Shown here piece after piece: positions 16,937 through 26,302 of a stretch of DNA of 64,000 nucleotides. Both the position numbers and the translations under genes were made by a program. Every line of letters starts with the position of its first letter. The stretch's first letter is position 1. The stretch is from Gammaproteobacteria bacterium (GTDB lineage: Bacteria > Pseudomonadota > Gammaproteobacteria > Coxiellales > Coxiellaceae), in contig JAHFRQ010000002.1 in the NCBI GenBank assembly GCA_023266215.1, positions 80,001 to 144,000 of the forward strand, given 5' to 3'. Under the pieces are notes generated by a model, which saw nothing but the letters and a program-made list of their open reading frames with translations, was not told where the DNA came from and searched no databases.

Positions 16937-17503
16937 TCATGCCCGAATCACCTCACCAGTTAATGCATCGCGAATTTCTGTCGGGCGAATGCGCCCACCC
17001 AATTGACCATCGATCACGCAGTCCACCGTATCGCCCAACGTTAATTCGATCGTGCGAATATCGCGCGCGGCAGGATTGCCGCTTTTATTACAGCTCGTTG
17101 AAATAATCGGCCGGCCGAATTTTTCGCACAGTGCTTTTGCAATAGGATGCGAGGTAATGCGCACTGCAACATTATTATGATCACCACGAATCCAATGCGG
17201 CACTTGTTCGGATGCCGGAAAAACCCACGTTACAGGGCCTGGCCATGTTGCAAAAACACGCGTCAGCAAATTAGGTTGAATATACATAATGAGCGGCTCT
17301 AATTGCTCCCAACTTGACGCAATTAAAATAAAACCCTTGTCGAGTGCGCGATGCTTGATTTGCAAAATACGAGATACCGCATCGACATTATCAGGATCGC
17401 AACCCAACCCGAATACCGCTTCGGTTGGGTAAGCAATCACTTTTCCTTGTCTTAAATCAGCAACAGCGATATCAATATCTTGCGGCTGAATGATTTTTAC
17501 CAT
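16937..17503 (-). CDS. tsaC: L-threonylcarbamoyladenylate synthase
   Basis: Makes threonylcarbamoyl-AMP from threonine, bicarbonate and ATP for the t6A37 modification of ANN-decoding tRNAs. The 188-residue YrdC-domain product shows YPTEAVFGLGCDPDN near residue 27, KGFILIASSW and a late ISTSCNKSGNPAARD stretch, all typical of the short TsaC form without a Sua5 domain. It starts 5 bp after topA ends, last gene of the conserved dprA-smg-topA-tsaC cluster. Confidence 0.93.
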   Translation of the reverse strand: MVKIIQPQDIDIAVADLRQGKVIAYPTEAVFGLGCDPDNVDAVSRILQIKHRALDKGFILIASSWEQLEPLIMYIQPNLLTRVFATWPGPVTWVFPASEQVPHWIRGDHNNVAVRITSHPIAKALCEKFGRPIISTSCNKSGNPAARDIRTIELTLGDTVDCVIDGQLGGRIRPTEIRDALTGEVIRA

Positions 17504-17508
17504 AACAA

Positions 17509-19815
17509 TTACTCATCCTGATTATTTTCGCTTTCAGATAATAAAACCGTGTATCCGCATTCTTTTTGCGGACACATTTTTTCTTCACCTTTGGATTTTG
17601 TTGTTTTAATCATCATAATCGGCCAATGACATTCGGGACACGCTTCTGCAACCGGCGGATTCCACAATGCATAATCACAATCAGGATAACGCGCGCATGA
17701 ATAAAATATTTTTCCACGGCGTGATTTGCGCTTTAAAATTTTTCCTTGATGACATTTGGGGCATTCAACGTTAGTATCTTCTGGTTTTTCCAAAGGCTCA
17801 ATGAATTTACATTTCGGATAGCTACTACAACCAATAAATTTTCCGTATTTTCCATAACGAACAACAACGGGTGATTCGCAATCAGGACAAACGCGGCCTT
17901 CAATAATTTCTTGATCTTTTTGATCATCGCCCGCTAAGTTGCGTGTGTAATCACATTCTGGATAGGCCGTACAACCAATAAATCGCCCCCGCTTTCCCAA
18001 TCTAATGGATAATGGTTTTTGACATTTAGGACATAACTCATCCATTTTTTCTTGCGTGACATCGCTGCGCTGCACATTGGTTTTAACATCTTCAACACGC
18101 TCAATAAACGGCGACCAGAATTCTTTTAAAACTGGAATCCATGCTTTTTCGCCGCTGGCAATCGAGTCTAAATCATCTTCTAATTTTGCCGTAAAATCAT
18201 AATCAACATATTGCGTAAAATACGTCGTTAAAAAATAATTCACCACGCGGCCCACATCGGTTGGCTTAAATCGCTTTTGATCCATATCAACGTATTCGCG
18301 ATGCTTTAATGTGGCAATAATCGATGCATACGTCGACGGTCGGCCAATGCCAAATTCTTCCAGCGCTTTCACTAAGCTCGCTTCGCCAAATCGCGGTGGT
18401 GGCTCTGTAAAATGTTGCTCACCGACAATTGATTCAATCGGAACAATCTGACCTTCTTCTAATGCAGGCAATACGCCCTCAGCATCTTCATCTGATACTT
18501 TTTTGTCGTCAAAGTCTTCTTGGTACACGGCGATAAAGCCGGGATTCACAATCACAGAACCATTCGCGCGAAAAATACTATCAGCAATATCAAAATCAAT
18601 TGCAACCGTATTCATCGTTGCTTCAATCATTTGGGAGGCAACCGTTCGCTTCCAAATTAAATCATATAATTTAAATTGTTCGGGCGATAAAAAAGATTTT
18701 ATTTCTGAAGGATGACGCGCTGCAGAAGTGGGTCGAACCGCTTCATGCGCTTCTTGTGCGTTTTTAGATTTGGTTTTATAAACTTGCGGCTCACCGGGAA
18801 CACATTCTTTTCCAAAGCGTGATTCAATCGTTTCGCGAATTTCAACAATTGCTTCTTGCGCCAATACGACAGAATCGGTACGCATATAAGTAATTAAACC
18901 CGTTGAGCCTTCTTCACCAATATCAATCCCTTCATATAATTGCTGCGCGATTTGCATCGTGCGCTGCGCTGAAAAACCTAATTTTCGCGCTGCTTCTTGT
19001 TGTAAAGTAGATGTCGTAAAAGGCGCTGCGGGATTTCGCTTGCGTTCTTTTTTAGTAATTTTTGAAACGGTGCATTTGCCTTTTGACTTTTTAATTAAAT
19101 CATCGCAAATTTTATTTGATTTTTTAGCATCTTGAATCGTAAATTGCTCTATTTTTTCGCCTTTTAAATGCGTTAAACGCGCTTGAAAACTTTGGTCTTT
19201 TTCAGAGCCTGACAAAGCAGCATGAACCGTCCAATATTCTTGTGAAATAAATTTTTCGATTTCTAATTCACGCTCAACAATTAATCTTAAAGCGGGGCTT
19301 TGAACACGGCCTGCTGATAAGCCTGGTCTTACTTTTCGCCACAACAGGGGCGATAAATTAAATCCAACCAAATAATCCAGTGCGCGACGTGCTTGTTGTG
19401 CATTCACCAGATCCATCGAAATTTCGCGTGGATGAGCAACCGCATCTTGCACTGCCTTTTTCGTAATCTGATGAAACACAATGCGCGCAACAGTTTTATC
19501 TTTTAAACCTTTTTTTTCTTTTAAAATTTGTTCGATATGCCACGCAATCGCTTCACCCTCGCGATCCGGATCGGGCGCAAGATATAAGCCATCGCATTTT
19601 TTTAATGCTTTTCGAATGGCGTCCACATGCTTTTCATTTTTTTCGATTAATTGATATTTCATGTGAAAATCATCATTGACATCGACCGCGCCTTCTTTGG
19701 GCACCAAATCACGCACGTGACCATACGACGCCATGACTTCGTAGCCAGCTCCCAAGTATTTTTTAATTGTCTTAGCCTTCGCGGGAGATTCGACAATAAC
19801 CAGAAATTTAGACAT
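17509..19815 (-). CDS. topA: DNA topoisomerase I (type IA)
   Basis: Relaxes negative supercoils by single-strand passage. 768 residues: Toprim domain at the N-terminus (LVIVESPAKAKTIKKYLG; DPDREGEA as the metal-binding DxD region), the catalytic core with active-site Tyr in TGLITYMRTDS, and a C-terminal row of four C4 zinc-finger modules (CPKCQK..., CPDCES..., CPKCHQ..., CPECHW...). It is somewhat shorter than E. coli TopA because the tail is reduced. It lies between smg and tsaC on the same strand. Confidence 0.97.
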   Translation of the reverse strand: MSKFLVIVESPAKAKTIKKYLGAGYEVMASYGHVRDLVPKEGAVDVNDDFHMKYQLIEKNEKHVDAIRKALKKCDGLYLAPDPDREGEAIAWHIEQILKEKKGLKDKTVARIVFHQITKKAVQDAVAHPREISMDLVNAQQARRALDYLVGFNLSPLLWRKVRPGLSAGRVQSPALRLIVERELEIEKFISQEYWTVHAALSGSEKDQSFQARLTHLKGEKIEQFTIQDAKKSNKICDDLIKKSKGKCTVSKITKKERKRNPAAPFTTSTLQQEAARKLGFSAQRTMQIAQQLYEGIDIGEEGSTGLITYMRTDSVVLAQEAIVEIRETIESRFGKECVPGEPQVYKTKSKNAQEAHEAVRPTSAARHPSEIKSFLSPEQFKLYDLIWKRTVASQMIEATMNTVAIDFDIADSIFRANGSVIVNPGFIAVYQEDFDDKKVSDEDAEGVLPALEEGQIVPIESIVGEQHFTEPPPRFGEASLVKALEEFGIGRPSTYASIIATLKHREYVDMDQKRFKPTDVGRVVNYFLTTYFTQYVDYDFTAKLEDDLDSIASGEKAWIPVLKEFWSPFIERVEDVKTNVQRSDVTQEKMDELCPKCQKPLSIRLGKRGRFIGCTAYPECDYTRNLAGDDQKDQEIIEGRVCPDCESPVVVRYGKYGKFIGCSSYPKCKFIEPLEKPEDTNVECPKCHQGKILKRKSRRGKIFYSCARYPDCDYALWNPPVAEACPECHWPIMMIKTTKSKGEEKMCPQKECGYTVLLSESENNQDE

Positions 19816-19832
19816 AAAAAATTAAATCCATT

Positions 19833-20306
19833 TTAATGAACCGTATCATAAGCGTCAGAATTAACCAAAAACTCCATGTGCGTCAACGCTTCTTCACAGT
19901 TCGGCAAATTAAACAATACCATTAATGTAACCCACTTAATAAGATGTAGATCAATACCTTCGTTAATCAACTCCATGGTTTGGTGAATAACTACTTCTCG
20001 AGTAACTGGAGTCAAGATTCCCTGCTGAACAAGTGAAAAAATGAACCGCCTACAATCCTCGTCAATTAAATTCATTTCATTTTCGCTGAAAACACGAAAA
20101 GAGCGCTCTGACGCCTGCGGCATGCTATCTGCCAACTCAATCAAGTGGTGCAACCAACGAAAAGCGCGACCAATGCAATGCGCATGAAAACCCGCTGATT
20201 TTAACTTATCTATCATTTTCACATCATTTAGATCAAGCCGATCGTCCTTTTCCATATGATTATGAAATAAGTACATCAACACGCCCAATACGCTTTGACT
20301 ATTCAT
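19833..20306 (-). CDS. smg: Smg family protein (DUF494)
   Basis: 157-residue acidic, mostly helical protein opening MNSQSVLGVLMYLFHNHMEK, the Smg/DUF494 signature. Its molecular role is not settled; the gene is nearly always next to dprA. The start overlaps the dprA stop by four bases (ATGA), so translation is coupled. Confidence 0.92.
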   Translation of the reverse strand: MNSQSVLGVLMYLFHNHMEKDDRLDLNDVKMIDKLKSAGFHAHCIGRAFRWLHHLIELADSMPQASERSFRVFSENEMNLIDEDCRRFIFSLVQQGILTPVTREVVIHQTMELINEGIDLHLIKWVTLMVLFNLPNCEEALTHMEFLVNSDAYDTVH

Positions 20307-21421
20307 GCTCTGCTGTATCCGCCCAGTTCTGAATAAATATATCCATCTAGCTCCAACATCAGCAAAATGGCAGTGACCGATTGCGCAGATAGTTTACTGC
20401 GTTCACAAATTTGGTCAACACCTGTCATCTCACCTTCGATACAGGCTAACACCAGCTGTTGCTCAGGATCAAGGTTAAGGTTTTCCAAAGCTGATGAATT
20501 TAAAGCATTTTTTTGGATTTCTGGCTCAGTATTTTGCAATAGCAGGGGTTTGAGCTCATCGATAATATCTTCAACGCAGGTCACACATTTGGCACCTTGT
20601 TGAATCAAAGCCAGGCATCCTGTCGACATCGGATTGCGAATCGAGCCCGGCAAAGCAAAGACTTCCCGGTTCTGTTCTGTGGCGTAATGCGCCGTAATTA
20701 AAGACCCGCTCTGCAATGCCGCTTCAATTACTACCGTGCCAAGCGATAAACCACTGATAATTCTGTTTCGTCTTGGGAAATTTTCTGCTTTTGGCGGTGT
20801 ACTTAAAGGCCATTCAGAAACCAAGCAGCCATTTTCAATAATTTTGTCTGCGAGCGCTGCATTTTTTTTAGGATAAATATAATGAAAGCCGCTTCCCAGC
20901 ACCGCAATTGTTTTTCCAGATGCATCAAGCGCGCCGGTGTGACAGGCTGTATCAATGCCGAGCGCCAAGCCGCTGGTGACGCACATATTTTTTTCTGCGA
21001 GCTCAAATGCAAACTGCGTCGCAATCTCTAAACCCGTTTTAGAAGGATTGCGACTGCCAACCATGGCAATTTGAGCTGATAATAATAATTTAGGATCTCC
21101 TGAGACATACAAAATCGGCGGCAAACTAGATATTTGTGATAATAATGTTGGATAATCTGGCTCCGTAAAAACAATGAGGTGATTGCGATCACTTTCATTA
21201 AGCCAGTTATCCGTAATCAATAATAATTTTTCATCTGGATTTTTAATTGCGTAAATCTGCGCCTCATTTAATTTAAAAGCGCGCAGATCGGCTTTGCTCG
21301 CACTGCAAATATGACCCACTGTTTTAAATTGTGCCACTAATCGCCGAATGGTTTTAATGCCCACATTCGGCGCATGCACTAATTGTAACCAATATATTAA
21401 TTCTGAATTTAGTTTTTTCAT
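20303..21421 (-). CDS. dprA: DNA-processing protein DprA
   Basis: Binds incoming single-stranded DNA and loads RecA during natural transformation. 372 residues: N-terminal SAM/helical region, the Rossmann-like domain with MVGSRNPSKTGLEIATQFA, GLALGIDTACHTGAL, GSGFHYIYPKKN and FPRRNRIISGLS, and a C-terminal winged helix (DprA_WH) ending LDGYIYSELGGYSRA. First gene of the dprA-smg-topA-tsaC unit. Other competence genes are not in the window. Confidence 0.96.
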   Translation of the reverse strand: MKKLNSELIYWLQLVHAPNVGIKTIRRLVAQFKTVGHICSASKADLRAFKLNEAQIYAIKNPDEKLLLITDNWLNESDRNHLIVFTEPDYPTLLSQISSLPPILYVSGDPKLLLSAQIAMVGSRNPSKTGLEIATQFAFELAEKNMCVTSGLALGIDTACHTGALDASGKTIAVLGSGFHYIYPKKNAALADKIIENGCLVSEWPLSTPPKAENFPRRNRIISGLSLGTVVIEAALQSGSLITAHYATEQNREVFALPGSIRNPMSTGCLALIQQGAKCVTCVEDIIDELKPLLLQNTEPEIQKNALNSSALENLNLDPEQQLVLACIEGEMTGVDQICERSKLSAQSVTAILLMLELDGYIYSELGGYSRA

Positions 21422-21489
21422 GTGGCAATCTTAGTGAAAATTGATAATAATGCAATACCGTATTTTTATGTTAACTTAAGGAATATTTC

Positions 21490-23034
21490 ATGACTCTTCA
21501 AGAAGCCGTACGCATTCTAACAATGGCATTGAAAAATGGGTTTGCGCAAACTGTTTCAGATGGCTGGGGTACTAAAATATTTTTTGCCTTACCCATTCTT
21601 TTGAATCACGTAAGCGACGATCCAGATCACGTCGCGGCGTATGGCTTGATTTTAACAACCCTTAATCTTCTGTATGTTCCCTTTGTAGCGCCTTTATTTG
21701 GAGAAACGCCAAATATAGCACAGTGGTTTGGTGAATTGCATCACGACAATGCAGCTGAAGATCAAAAAGAAATATTGCGTGGTAAAATTAGATCTGTTTT
21801 TCAGCTAGGCTGCGCTTATATTGCTTTTATTGCAGCACCTGCCGCTGTTATTCCATCGATTTATTCTGGATCATTGCTTTCATTAATCGGTCAAAATGAA
21901 AAATCAGCACAAATAGCGGGCTATTTTTTAAGAATATTTTCCAATACCATTCCAGCTGAATTTCTTGCATTTTTTTCAATGCAATTTTTATTAGCCAATC
22001 GTAATACCAAAACATTGTGGTTAGGCGGTGTTTTCGTTGCGTTGGGACTGCTGTCGACTATCGCGTTGAGTTTTGGTCTTCGAAACTTACCTAAATATGA
22101 TATGGATGGAATTTTAATTTCTTATTCTGCAAGCGCATGGGCAACTACCTTTTTGTATGCTGGAACGCTTTTTATTCATCGGGATTTTAAAGAGCTGGGC
22201 TTAGCGAAACATTTATTTAATAGCTTAAAGGGAAAGACAGATGCATTTTTGAAATTTCTGAAATCCTCGATTGTACCCATGATTACGATTGTGAGTGAAT
22301 TTGGATTGGGATTTTTTGTCATTGCCATGAGTATTTATTTTGGCGTTGACGCGCAAGCGGCATTGACACTCGCAATACAGTGTTTATCACTGAATAATCT
22401 TTTAAATATTAGCTTTGCCATTGGCGGTTTAATTTTAATGGGGGGTGAAATTGGCGCAGATCCTATCAACATAACGGAAGACAGAAAACGTCAATTGCTT
22501 TCATTTGGAAAAATAGTGGTGGCTGTCGGCACGCTAGTTGAATCAATACTGCCGATTTTATTAATCGCGCGGCCCAATTCGTTTTTTAATTTAATCTCAC
22601 CTAATTGCACACAAGTCGTGAGAGAAAAAGCTGAGACTTTGATTATTCCAATTGCATTATATAGTGTTCTAGCAGGAACTGTTTCTCAACTATTATTTCA
22701 AACGCGGCTTTTTAATCGCGGACTTTTTTCTGCCGTTGTTCTTGCAGGTTGTCTCACCGCTGGCGCGTTAATTGGATGCCTGCTTGCTTTTGCATTTAAA
22801 ATGGAAGTGCAAGGTTTGGCAATAGGCTTGACGGCTTCTATGTTATTGTCACTGATTGCTTTAATAGCCATTTGGACCAATGGCATTAACAATATTAATC
22901 AGCCTGTCCACAATGCGGGATATTCAGTAAAATTTAAAGAATTTGTGCGCCATGGCCTTGGTTTTTTACGTGGCAATAATGCTAATGCTGGCACAGGAGA
23001 AAGTGCGAGTTTATTAAATAGCGCGGCATGCTAA
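21490..23034 (+). CDS. Polytopic membrane transporter, MATE-like
   Basis: 514 residues with roughly twelve hydrophobic spans. The hydropathy layout, the 'NTIPAEFLAFFSMQFLLANRN' type segment after span six (the NTIPAEFLAFFSMQ part) and the repeated inner half resemble MATE-family multidrug/metabolite exporters, but conserved MATE residues are not strong enough by eye to be sure. An AAGGAAT sequence precedes the ATG. Divergent from dprA. It ends a short distance before the TacAT promoter. The substrate is unknown. Confidence 0.55.
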   Translation: MTLQEAVRILTMALKNGFAQTVSDGWGTKIFFALPILLNHVSDDPDHVAAYGLILTTLNLLYVPFVAPLFGETPNIAQWFGELHHDNAAEDQKEILRGKIRSVFQLGCAYIAFIAAPAAVIPSIYSGSLLSLIGQNEKSAQIAGYFLRIFSNTIPAEFLAFFSMQFLLANRNTKTLWLGGVFVALGLLSTIALSFGLRNLPKYDMDGILISYSASAWATTFLYAGTLFIHRDFKELGLAKHLFNSLKGKTDAFLKFLKSSIVPMITIVSEFGLGFFVIAMSIYFGVDAQAALTLAIQCLSLNNLLNISFAIGGLILMGGEIGADPINITEDRKRQLLSFGKIVVAVGTLVESILPILLIARPNSFFNLISPNCTQVVREKAETLIIPIALYSVLAGTVSQLLFQTRLFNRGLFSAVVLAGCLTAGALIGCLLAFAFKMEVQGLAIGLTASMLLSLIALIAIWTNGINNINQPVHNAGYSVKFKEFVRHGLGFLRGNNANAGTGESASLLNSAAC

Positions 23035-23037
23035 AGT

Positions 23038-23066
23038 TTGAAATACCCGGCTAATTGCCGTATAAT
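23038..23066 (+). promoter_or_regulatory. Sigma70-type promoter of the TacAT operon
   Basis: TTGAAA and TATAAT are separated by exactly 17 bases, 32 bp upstream of the antitoxin ATG. It is the best consensus promoter seen in the window. Confidence 0.7.
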
Positions 23067-23098
23067 AAACTTTTACTGATGGTAAAGAGAGTTTCATT

Positions 23099-23425
23099 AT
23101 GCCGCCAACACCACAGCATTCGCTTTATTCTGCTTCAAAAGCGGTTCGCCTTGAAGCAAGGCTAAGTTACGATCAAAAAGAATTAATTCAGCACGCCGCC
23201 GATTTGCTGGGTCGTTCATTAACTGATTTTATTATTGCGGCCTCGCAAGAAGCGGCCAATAAAGTCATTCATGATTATGAAATTCTGATGTTAAATGCCA
23301 ATGCATCTGCTCAATTTGCAAAGCTATTATTAAATCCCGCTAAACCCAATGCGGCTCTGCGAAAAGCAGCAAAAAAATATCGGCAATTCTATGGAGAAAA
23401 ATCAAATGGAAAAAAATTAAAATGA
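23099..23425 (+). CDS. tacA: DUF1778 antitoxin (TacA-like)
   Basis: 108 residues. The N-terminal ribbon-helix-helix (AVRLEARLSYDQKELIQHAA, then GRSLTDFIIAAS) matches DUF1778 antitoxins, which bind their own promoter and wrap around a GNAT toxin. The basic C-terminal tail is the toxin-neutralising part in the family. The stop overlaps the toxin ATG by four bases. A strong promoter precedes it. The pair sits between the MATE-like gene and fmt. Confidence 0.9.
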   Translation: MPPTPQHSLYSASKAVRLEARLSYDQKELIQHAADLLGRSLTDFIIAASQEAANKVIHDYEILMLNANASAQFAKLLLNPAKPNAALRKAAKKYRQFYGEKSNGKKLK

Positions 23426-23937
23426 CAGCCATTGTGGAAGCTTGTTTTTCCATTGAAAAATTAAATCGCACTCATGCACGCCAAGCGTTTTCTTGTGGCA
23501 TTTCATCACTAGATCACTATCTTCATCAATCTGCATCGCAAGATGAAAAACGACATATTGCCGTTACTTATATTTTACATGACGATCATTTAAAAAAAAT
23601 CGTGGGGTTTTACACTTTATCTTCAATGACCATTGCGCTCAATGAATTGCCCCCTGACATTGCGCGTAAATTACCGCATTACTCATTAATACCCGCGACT
23701 TTAATTGGTCGACTTGCAGTTGATGTGAATTATCAAAAACAAGGACAGGGTGAGTTATTGCTCATTGATGCATTACATCGCGCGCACAAATTGAGCCAAG
23801 ACATTGCGTCTTATGCTGTTGTAGTTGATGCGATCAATCAAAAAGCAGCTGAGTTTTACAGAAAATATGGCTTTATTAATTTGGAAATGCAAAAAGATAA
23901 ATTATTTTTATCAATGAAATCAATTGCGGGACTTTAG
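23422..23937 (+). CDS. tacT: GNAT acetyltransferase toxin (TacT-like)
   Basis: TacT-type toxins acetylate the amino group of aminoacyl-tRNA and stop translation. 171 residues: FSCGISSLDHYLHQSA near the start (a TacT signature), the acetyl-CoA-binding motif QKQGQG (105-110) after GRLAVDVNY, and the catalytic Tyr of FYRKYGF (Tyr146). The essential residues look intact, so the module is probably functional. Coupled to the DUF1778 antitoxin by ATGA overlap; fmt follows nine bases later. Confidence 0.9.
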   Translation: MTAIVEACFSIEKLNRTHARQAFSCGISSLDHYLHQSASQDEKRHIAVTYILHDDHLKKIVGFYTLSSMTIALNELPPDIARKLPHYSLIPATLIGRLAVDVNYQKQGQGELLLIDALHRAHKLSQDIASYAVVVDAINQKAAEFYRKYGFINLEMQKDKLFLSMKSIAGL

Positions 23938-23946
23938 AGAAAAATT

Positions 23947-24891
23947 ATGCCACTTAATATTATTTTTGCCGGCACGCCAGAATTTGCGGTGCCCGCGTTA
24001 GAAAAACTATTGCATTCAGAGCATAAAATACTGGCTGTGCTAACGCAGCCAGATCGTCCCGCAGGGCGTGGTCAGCATGTGCAAGCATCTCCCGTAAAAG
24101 TATTGGCTGAAAAAAATAATATTCCCATCTTTCAGCCCGCTACTTTAAAAGATAATGCAATTCAAGAAGAAATAAAAAAATTAAATCCAGATATTATAAT
24201 TGTAGTTGCTTTTGGCATGCTGTTACCAGAAGCGGTTTTGGGTATTCCTCGTTTAGGCTGCATTAATATTCATCCGTCATTATTGCCAAAATGGCGCGGT
24301 GCGGCGCCCATTCAGCGCTCGATTGAAGCAGGTGATATTGAAACCGGCGTTACCATTATGCAATTAGACAAAGGCATGGATACCGGTGATATTTTATTGC
24401 AAGAAAAAATGGCTTTAAATAATACTGAAAATAGTTTTGAGGCTCATAATTTATTAAGTCAATTAGGCGCAACATTATTATTAAAAACATTAGATTTATT
24501 TGAAAATAAAAAAATTAAACTCATTAAACAAAATAATCAAGCTGCAACTCATGCCAAAAAAATAGAGAAATCAGAGGCTATAATCAATTGGAAAAAATCA
24601 GCATTGGAAATTAATAATAAAATTCGCGCATTTAATCCTTGGCCAATTTGTACAGCTAATTTTCAAAATCAATTAATAAAAATTTTTGAAGCGGCGGCTT
24701 TAAATCAAAAAACCAATGCGCTCCCAGGCACATTAATTTCTGTTAGCAAAAACTCTTTTTGCATTGCAACGGGTGATGGCATACTAGAAATCAAATCAGT
24801 TCAATTGCCGAATAAAAAACGAATTTCAGCAGCGGATTTTATACATGGACACAAAGATACGCTGGTGGTTGGAAAAATAATATTTTCTTAA
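23947..24891 (+). CDS. fmt: Methionyl-tRNA formyltransferase
   Basis: Formylates initiator Met-tRNA with 10-formyl-THF. 314 residues: IIFAGTPEFAVPALEKLL at the start, the catalytic core NIHPSLLPKWRGAAPIQRSI with Asn/His/Asp residues, and the C-terminal OB-like domain. The usual partner def is not adjacent; a TacAT module lies directly upstream instead, with only nine bases between, so fmt may be partly read from the TA promoter. Confidence 0.96.
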   Translation: MPLNIIFAGTPEFAVPALEKLLHSEHKILAVLTQPDRPAGRGQHVQASPVKVLAEKNNIPIFQPATLKDNAIQEEIKKLNPDIIIVVAFGMLLPEAVLGIPRLGCINIHPSLLPKWRGAAPIQRSIEAGDIETGVTIMQLDKGMDTGDILLQEKMALNNTENSFEAHNLLSQLGATLLLKTLDLFENKKIKLIKQNNQAATHAKKIEKSEAIINWKKSALEINNKIRAFNPWPICTANFQNQLIKIFEAAALNQKTNALPGTLISVSKNSFCIATGDGILEIKSVQLPNKKRISAADFIHGHKDTLVVGKIIFS

Positions 24892-24987
24892 ATTTCTTTC
24901 AAAAACACGGTATTGCAAAAACTCAATATTCAATTAATATCTTCACACTGTCAAAGTCTTGCAAACATATCATAAGGTGATATAATC

Positions 24988-25359
24988 ATGCGTGAAGATG
25001 GATTATTAGAGTATCTACTTGAAATGAATGGCGTCAGATTTGTAATTGATCAAATCTTTGGATTGTGGGTTAAATTTGATGCAAAACGCGTAACAAAGAG
25101 TATCCGACCGCAAGGAATAAAATACTCGATGAGCCTGCATAATCGTCACAATCAGCGCATTATGGGTTTTGATAATGCACATGAAATCGAATATGGTGGC
25201 AAACAGAATGTAGCGCCAATGAAAACATATGACCACTGGCACTCGGACGAAAATGATGAGGGTAAACCCTACAGCTATCAGGACATATCAAAATTATTTG
25301 AAGATTTTTGGATTGAGGTAGATAAAAAAATTGCTAAATTAGAAGAGGTGTCTCAATGA
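24988..25359 (+). CDS. TumE-family (DUF6516) toxin
   Basis: 123 residues. The segment YSMSLHNRHNQRIMGFDNAH, followed by a TYDHWHSDEN stretch and an acidic helical tail (FEDFWIEVDKKIAKLEE), matches TumE/DUF6516 proteins, putative toxins of a two-gene module. AAGGTG eight bases before the ATG decides the start. The stop overlaps the next gene's ATG by four bases. Its biochemical activity is not something I can read from the sequence. Confidence 0.7.
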   Translation: MREDGLLEYLLEMNGVRFVIDQIFGLWVKFDAKRVTKSIRPQGIKYSMSLHNRHNQRIMGFDNAHEIEYGGKQNVAPMKTYDHWHSDENDEGKPYSYQDISKLFEDFWIEVDKKIAKLEEVSQ

Positions 25360-25751
25360 GTAAACCACTCGGAAAGGTAAAAATAGGTATTATGTCTTAT
25401 GAGGACTTCAAGAAATACACCCTAGCTATTGTCAAGGGGGAGTATAAGCGTAAACCAGATGAACCAAAAATATGGTTTAACTCTATTAAATCATTGGCCA
25501 ACGCCCTTTCCGAAGAGAATCAAAAGTTGTTGCGTCTTATTATTCAAGAAAGTCCCCAATCTATCTCAGACCTTGAGCCACTGACCGGCAGAAAGGCAAA
25601 CAATTTATTGCGAACATTAAGAATGATGGAGGGCTATGGTTTTGTTGAGCTCAATAAAAGTAAAATAAAATCGAGTGGTAGAACGGCTTTAATTCCAACA
25701 GTACTCTACGACACTGCTGATATTGAAATTCATTTTGGAGCGGCATATTAA
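25356..25751 (+). CDS. TumA-like HTH antitoxin/regulator
   Basis: 131 residues with a winged-helix DNA-binding region at about 55-105 (ENQKLLRLIIQESPQSISDL then NNLLRTLRMMEGYGFVEL), typical of the putative DNA-binding proteins paired with TumE. The C-terminus is beta-rich. Coupled to TumE by ATGA; its own stop overlaps the gmhB start (TAATG), so the TA pair and gmhB are read together. Confidence 0.7.
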   Translation: MSKPLGKVKIGIMSYEDFKKYTLAIVKGEYKRKPDEPKIWFNSIKSLANALSEENQKLLRLIIQESPQSISDLEPLTGRKANNLLRTLRMMEGYGFVELNKSKIKSSGRTALIPTVLYDTADIEIHFGAAY

Positions 25752-26302
25752 TGCTATTTATTTTAGATCGCGACGGTGTTATTAACTTTGAATCAACAGA
25801 ATATATCAAGTCGCCTGATGAATGGCGGGCGATACCGGGCAGTATTGATGCTATTGCAAAGCTAACCAAGGCAGGTCATCAAATTGTTATCGCAACCAAT
25901 CAAGCCGGTGTTGGTCGAAAAATATTTTCTTTAAAAGCATTAGAAAAAATTCATGAAAAAATGCTGGGCGAGATTGAAAAATCAGGTGGAAAAATAATTA
26001 AAATCTATTTTTGTCCGCATCACCCTGATGACAATTGCGATTGCCGAAAACCTAAAACAGGTTTATTTAAGCAAATTTTTAGTGATTTTAAAATCAATCC
26101 AACCGATGTGATTTCAATTGGTGACAGCTTGCGAGATTTACAAGCAGCGTCAACAATAGGCTGTCAATTAGTTTTAGTAAAAACAGGAAATGGTGAAACA
26201 ACACTAAAAGAATTATTACACTTTAACTTTGATGTTAAAATTTTTGATAATTTGTTATTTGCTGTTAATTATTTTTTATCCAATCTGCGAAATCATCAAT
26301 AA
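25751..26302 (+). CDS. gmhB: D-glycero-D-manno-heptose-1,7-bisphosphate 7-phosphatase
   Basis: HAD phosphatase of ADP-heptose synthesis for lipopolysaccharide core. 183 residues: nucleophile Asp6 and Asp8 in FILDRDGVIN, the TNQAGVGR motif II, the zinc-binding loop CPHHPDDNCDCRKP characteristic of GmhB, and the GDSLRDLQAA motif IV. The start overlaps the TumA-like stop by one base. The 3' end overlaps by 27 bp the convergent SCO-like gene. Confidence 0.93.
   Translation: MLFILDRDGVINFESTEYIKSPDEWRAIPGSIDAIAKLTKAGHQIVIATNQAGVGRKIFSLKALEKIHEKMLGEIEKSGGKIIKIYFCPHHPDDNCDCRKPKTGLFKQIFSDFKINPTDVISIGDSLRDLQAASTIGCQLVLVKTGNGETTLKELLHFNFDVKIFDNLLFAVNYFLSNLRNHQ

Noticed and set aside
24981-24986. TATAAT as promoter of the TumE-like gene
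   Set aside because: It lies two bases before the ATG, so a transcript starting from it would miss the start codon. AAGGTG nearby is better read as the ribosome binding site.
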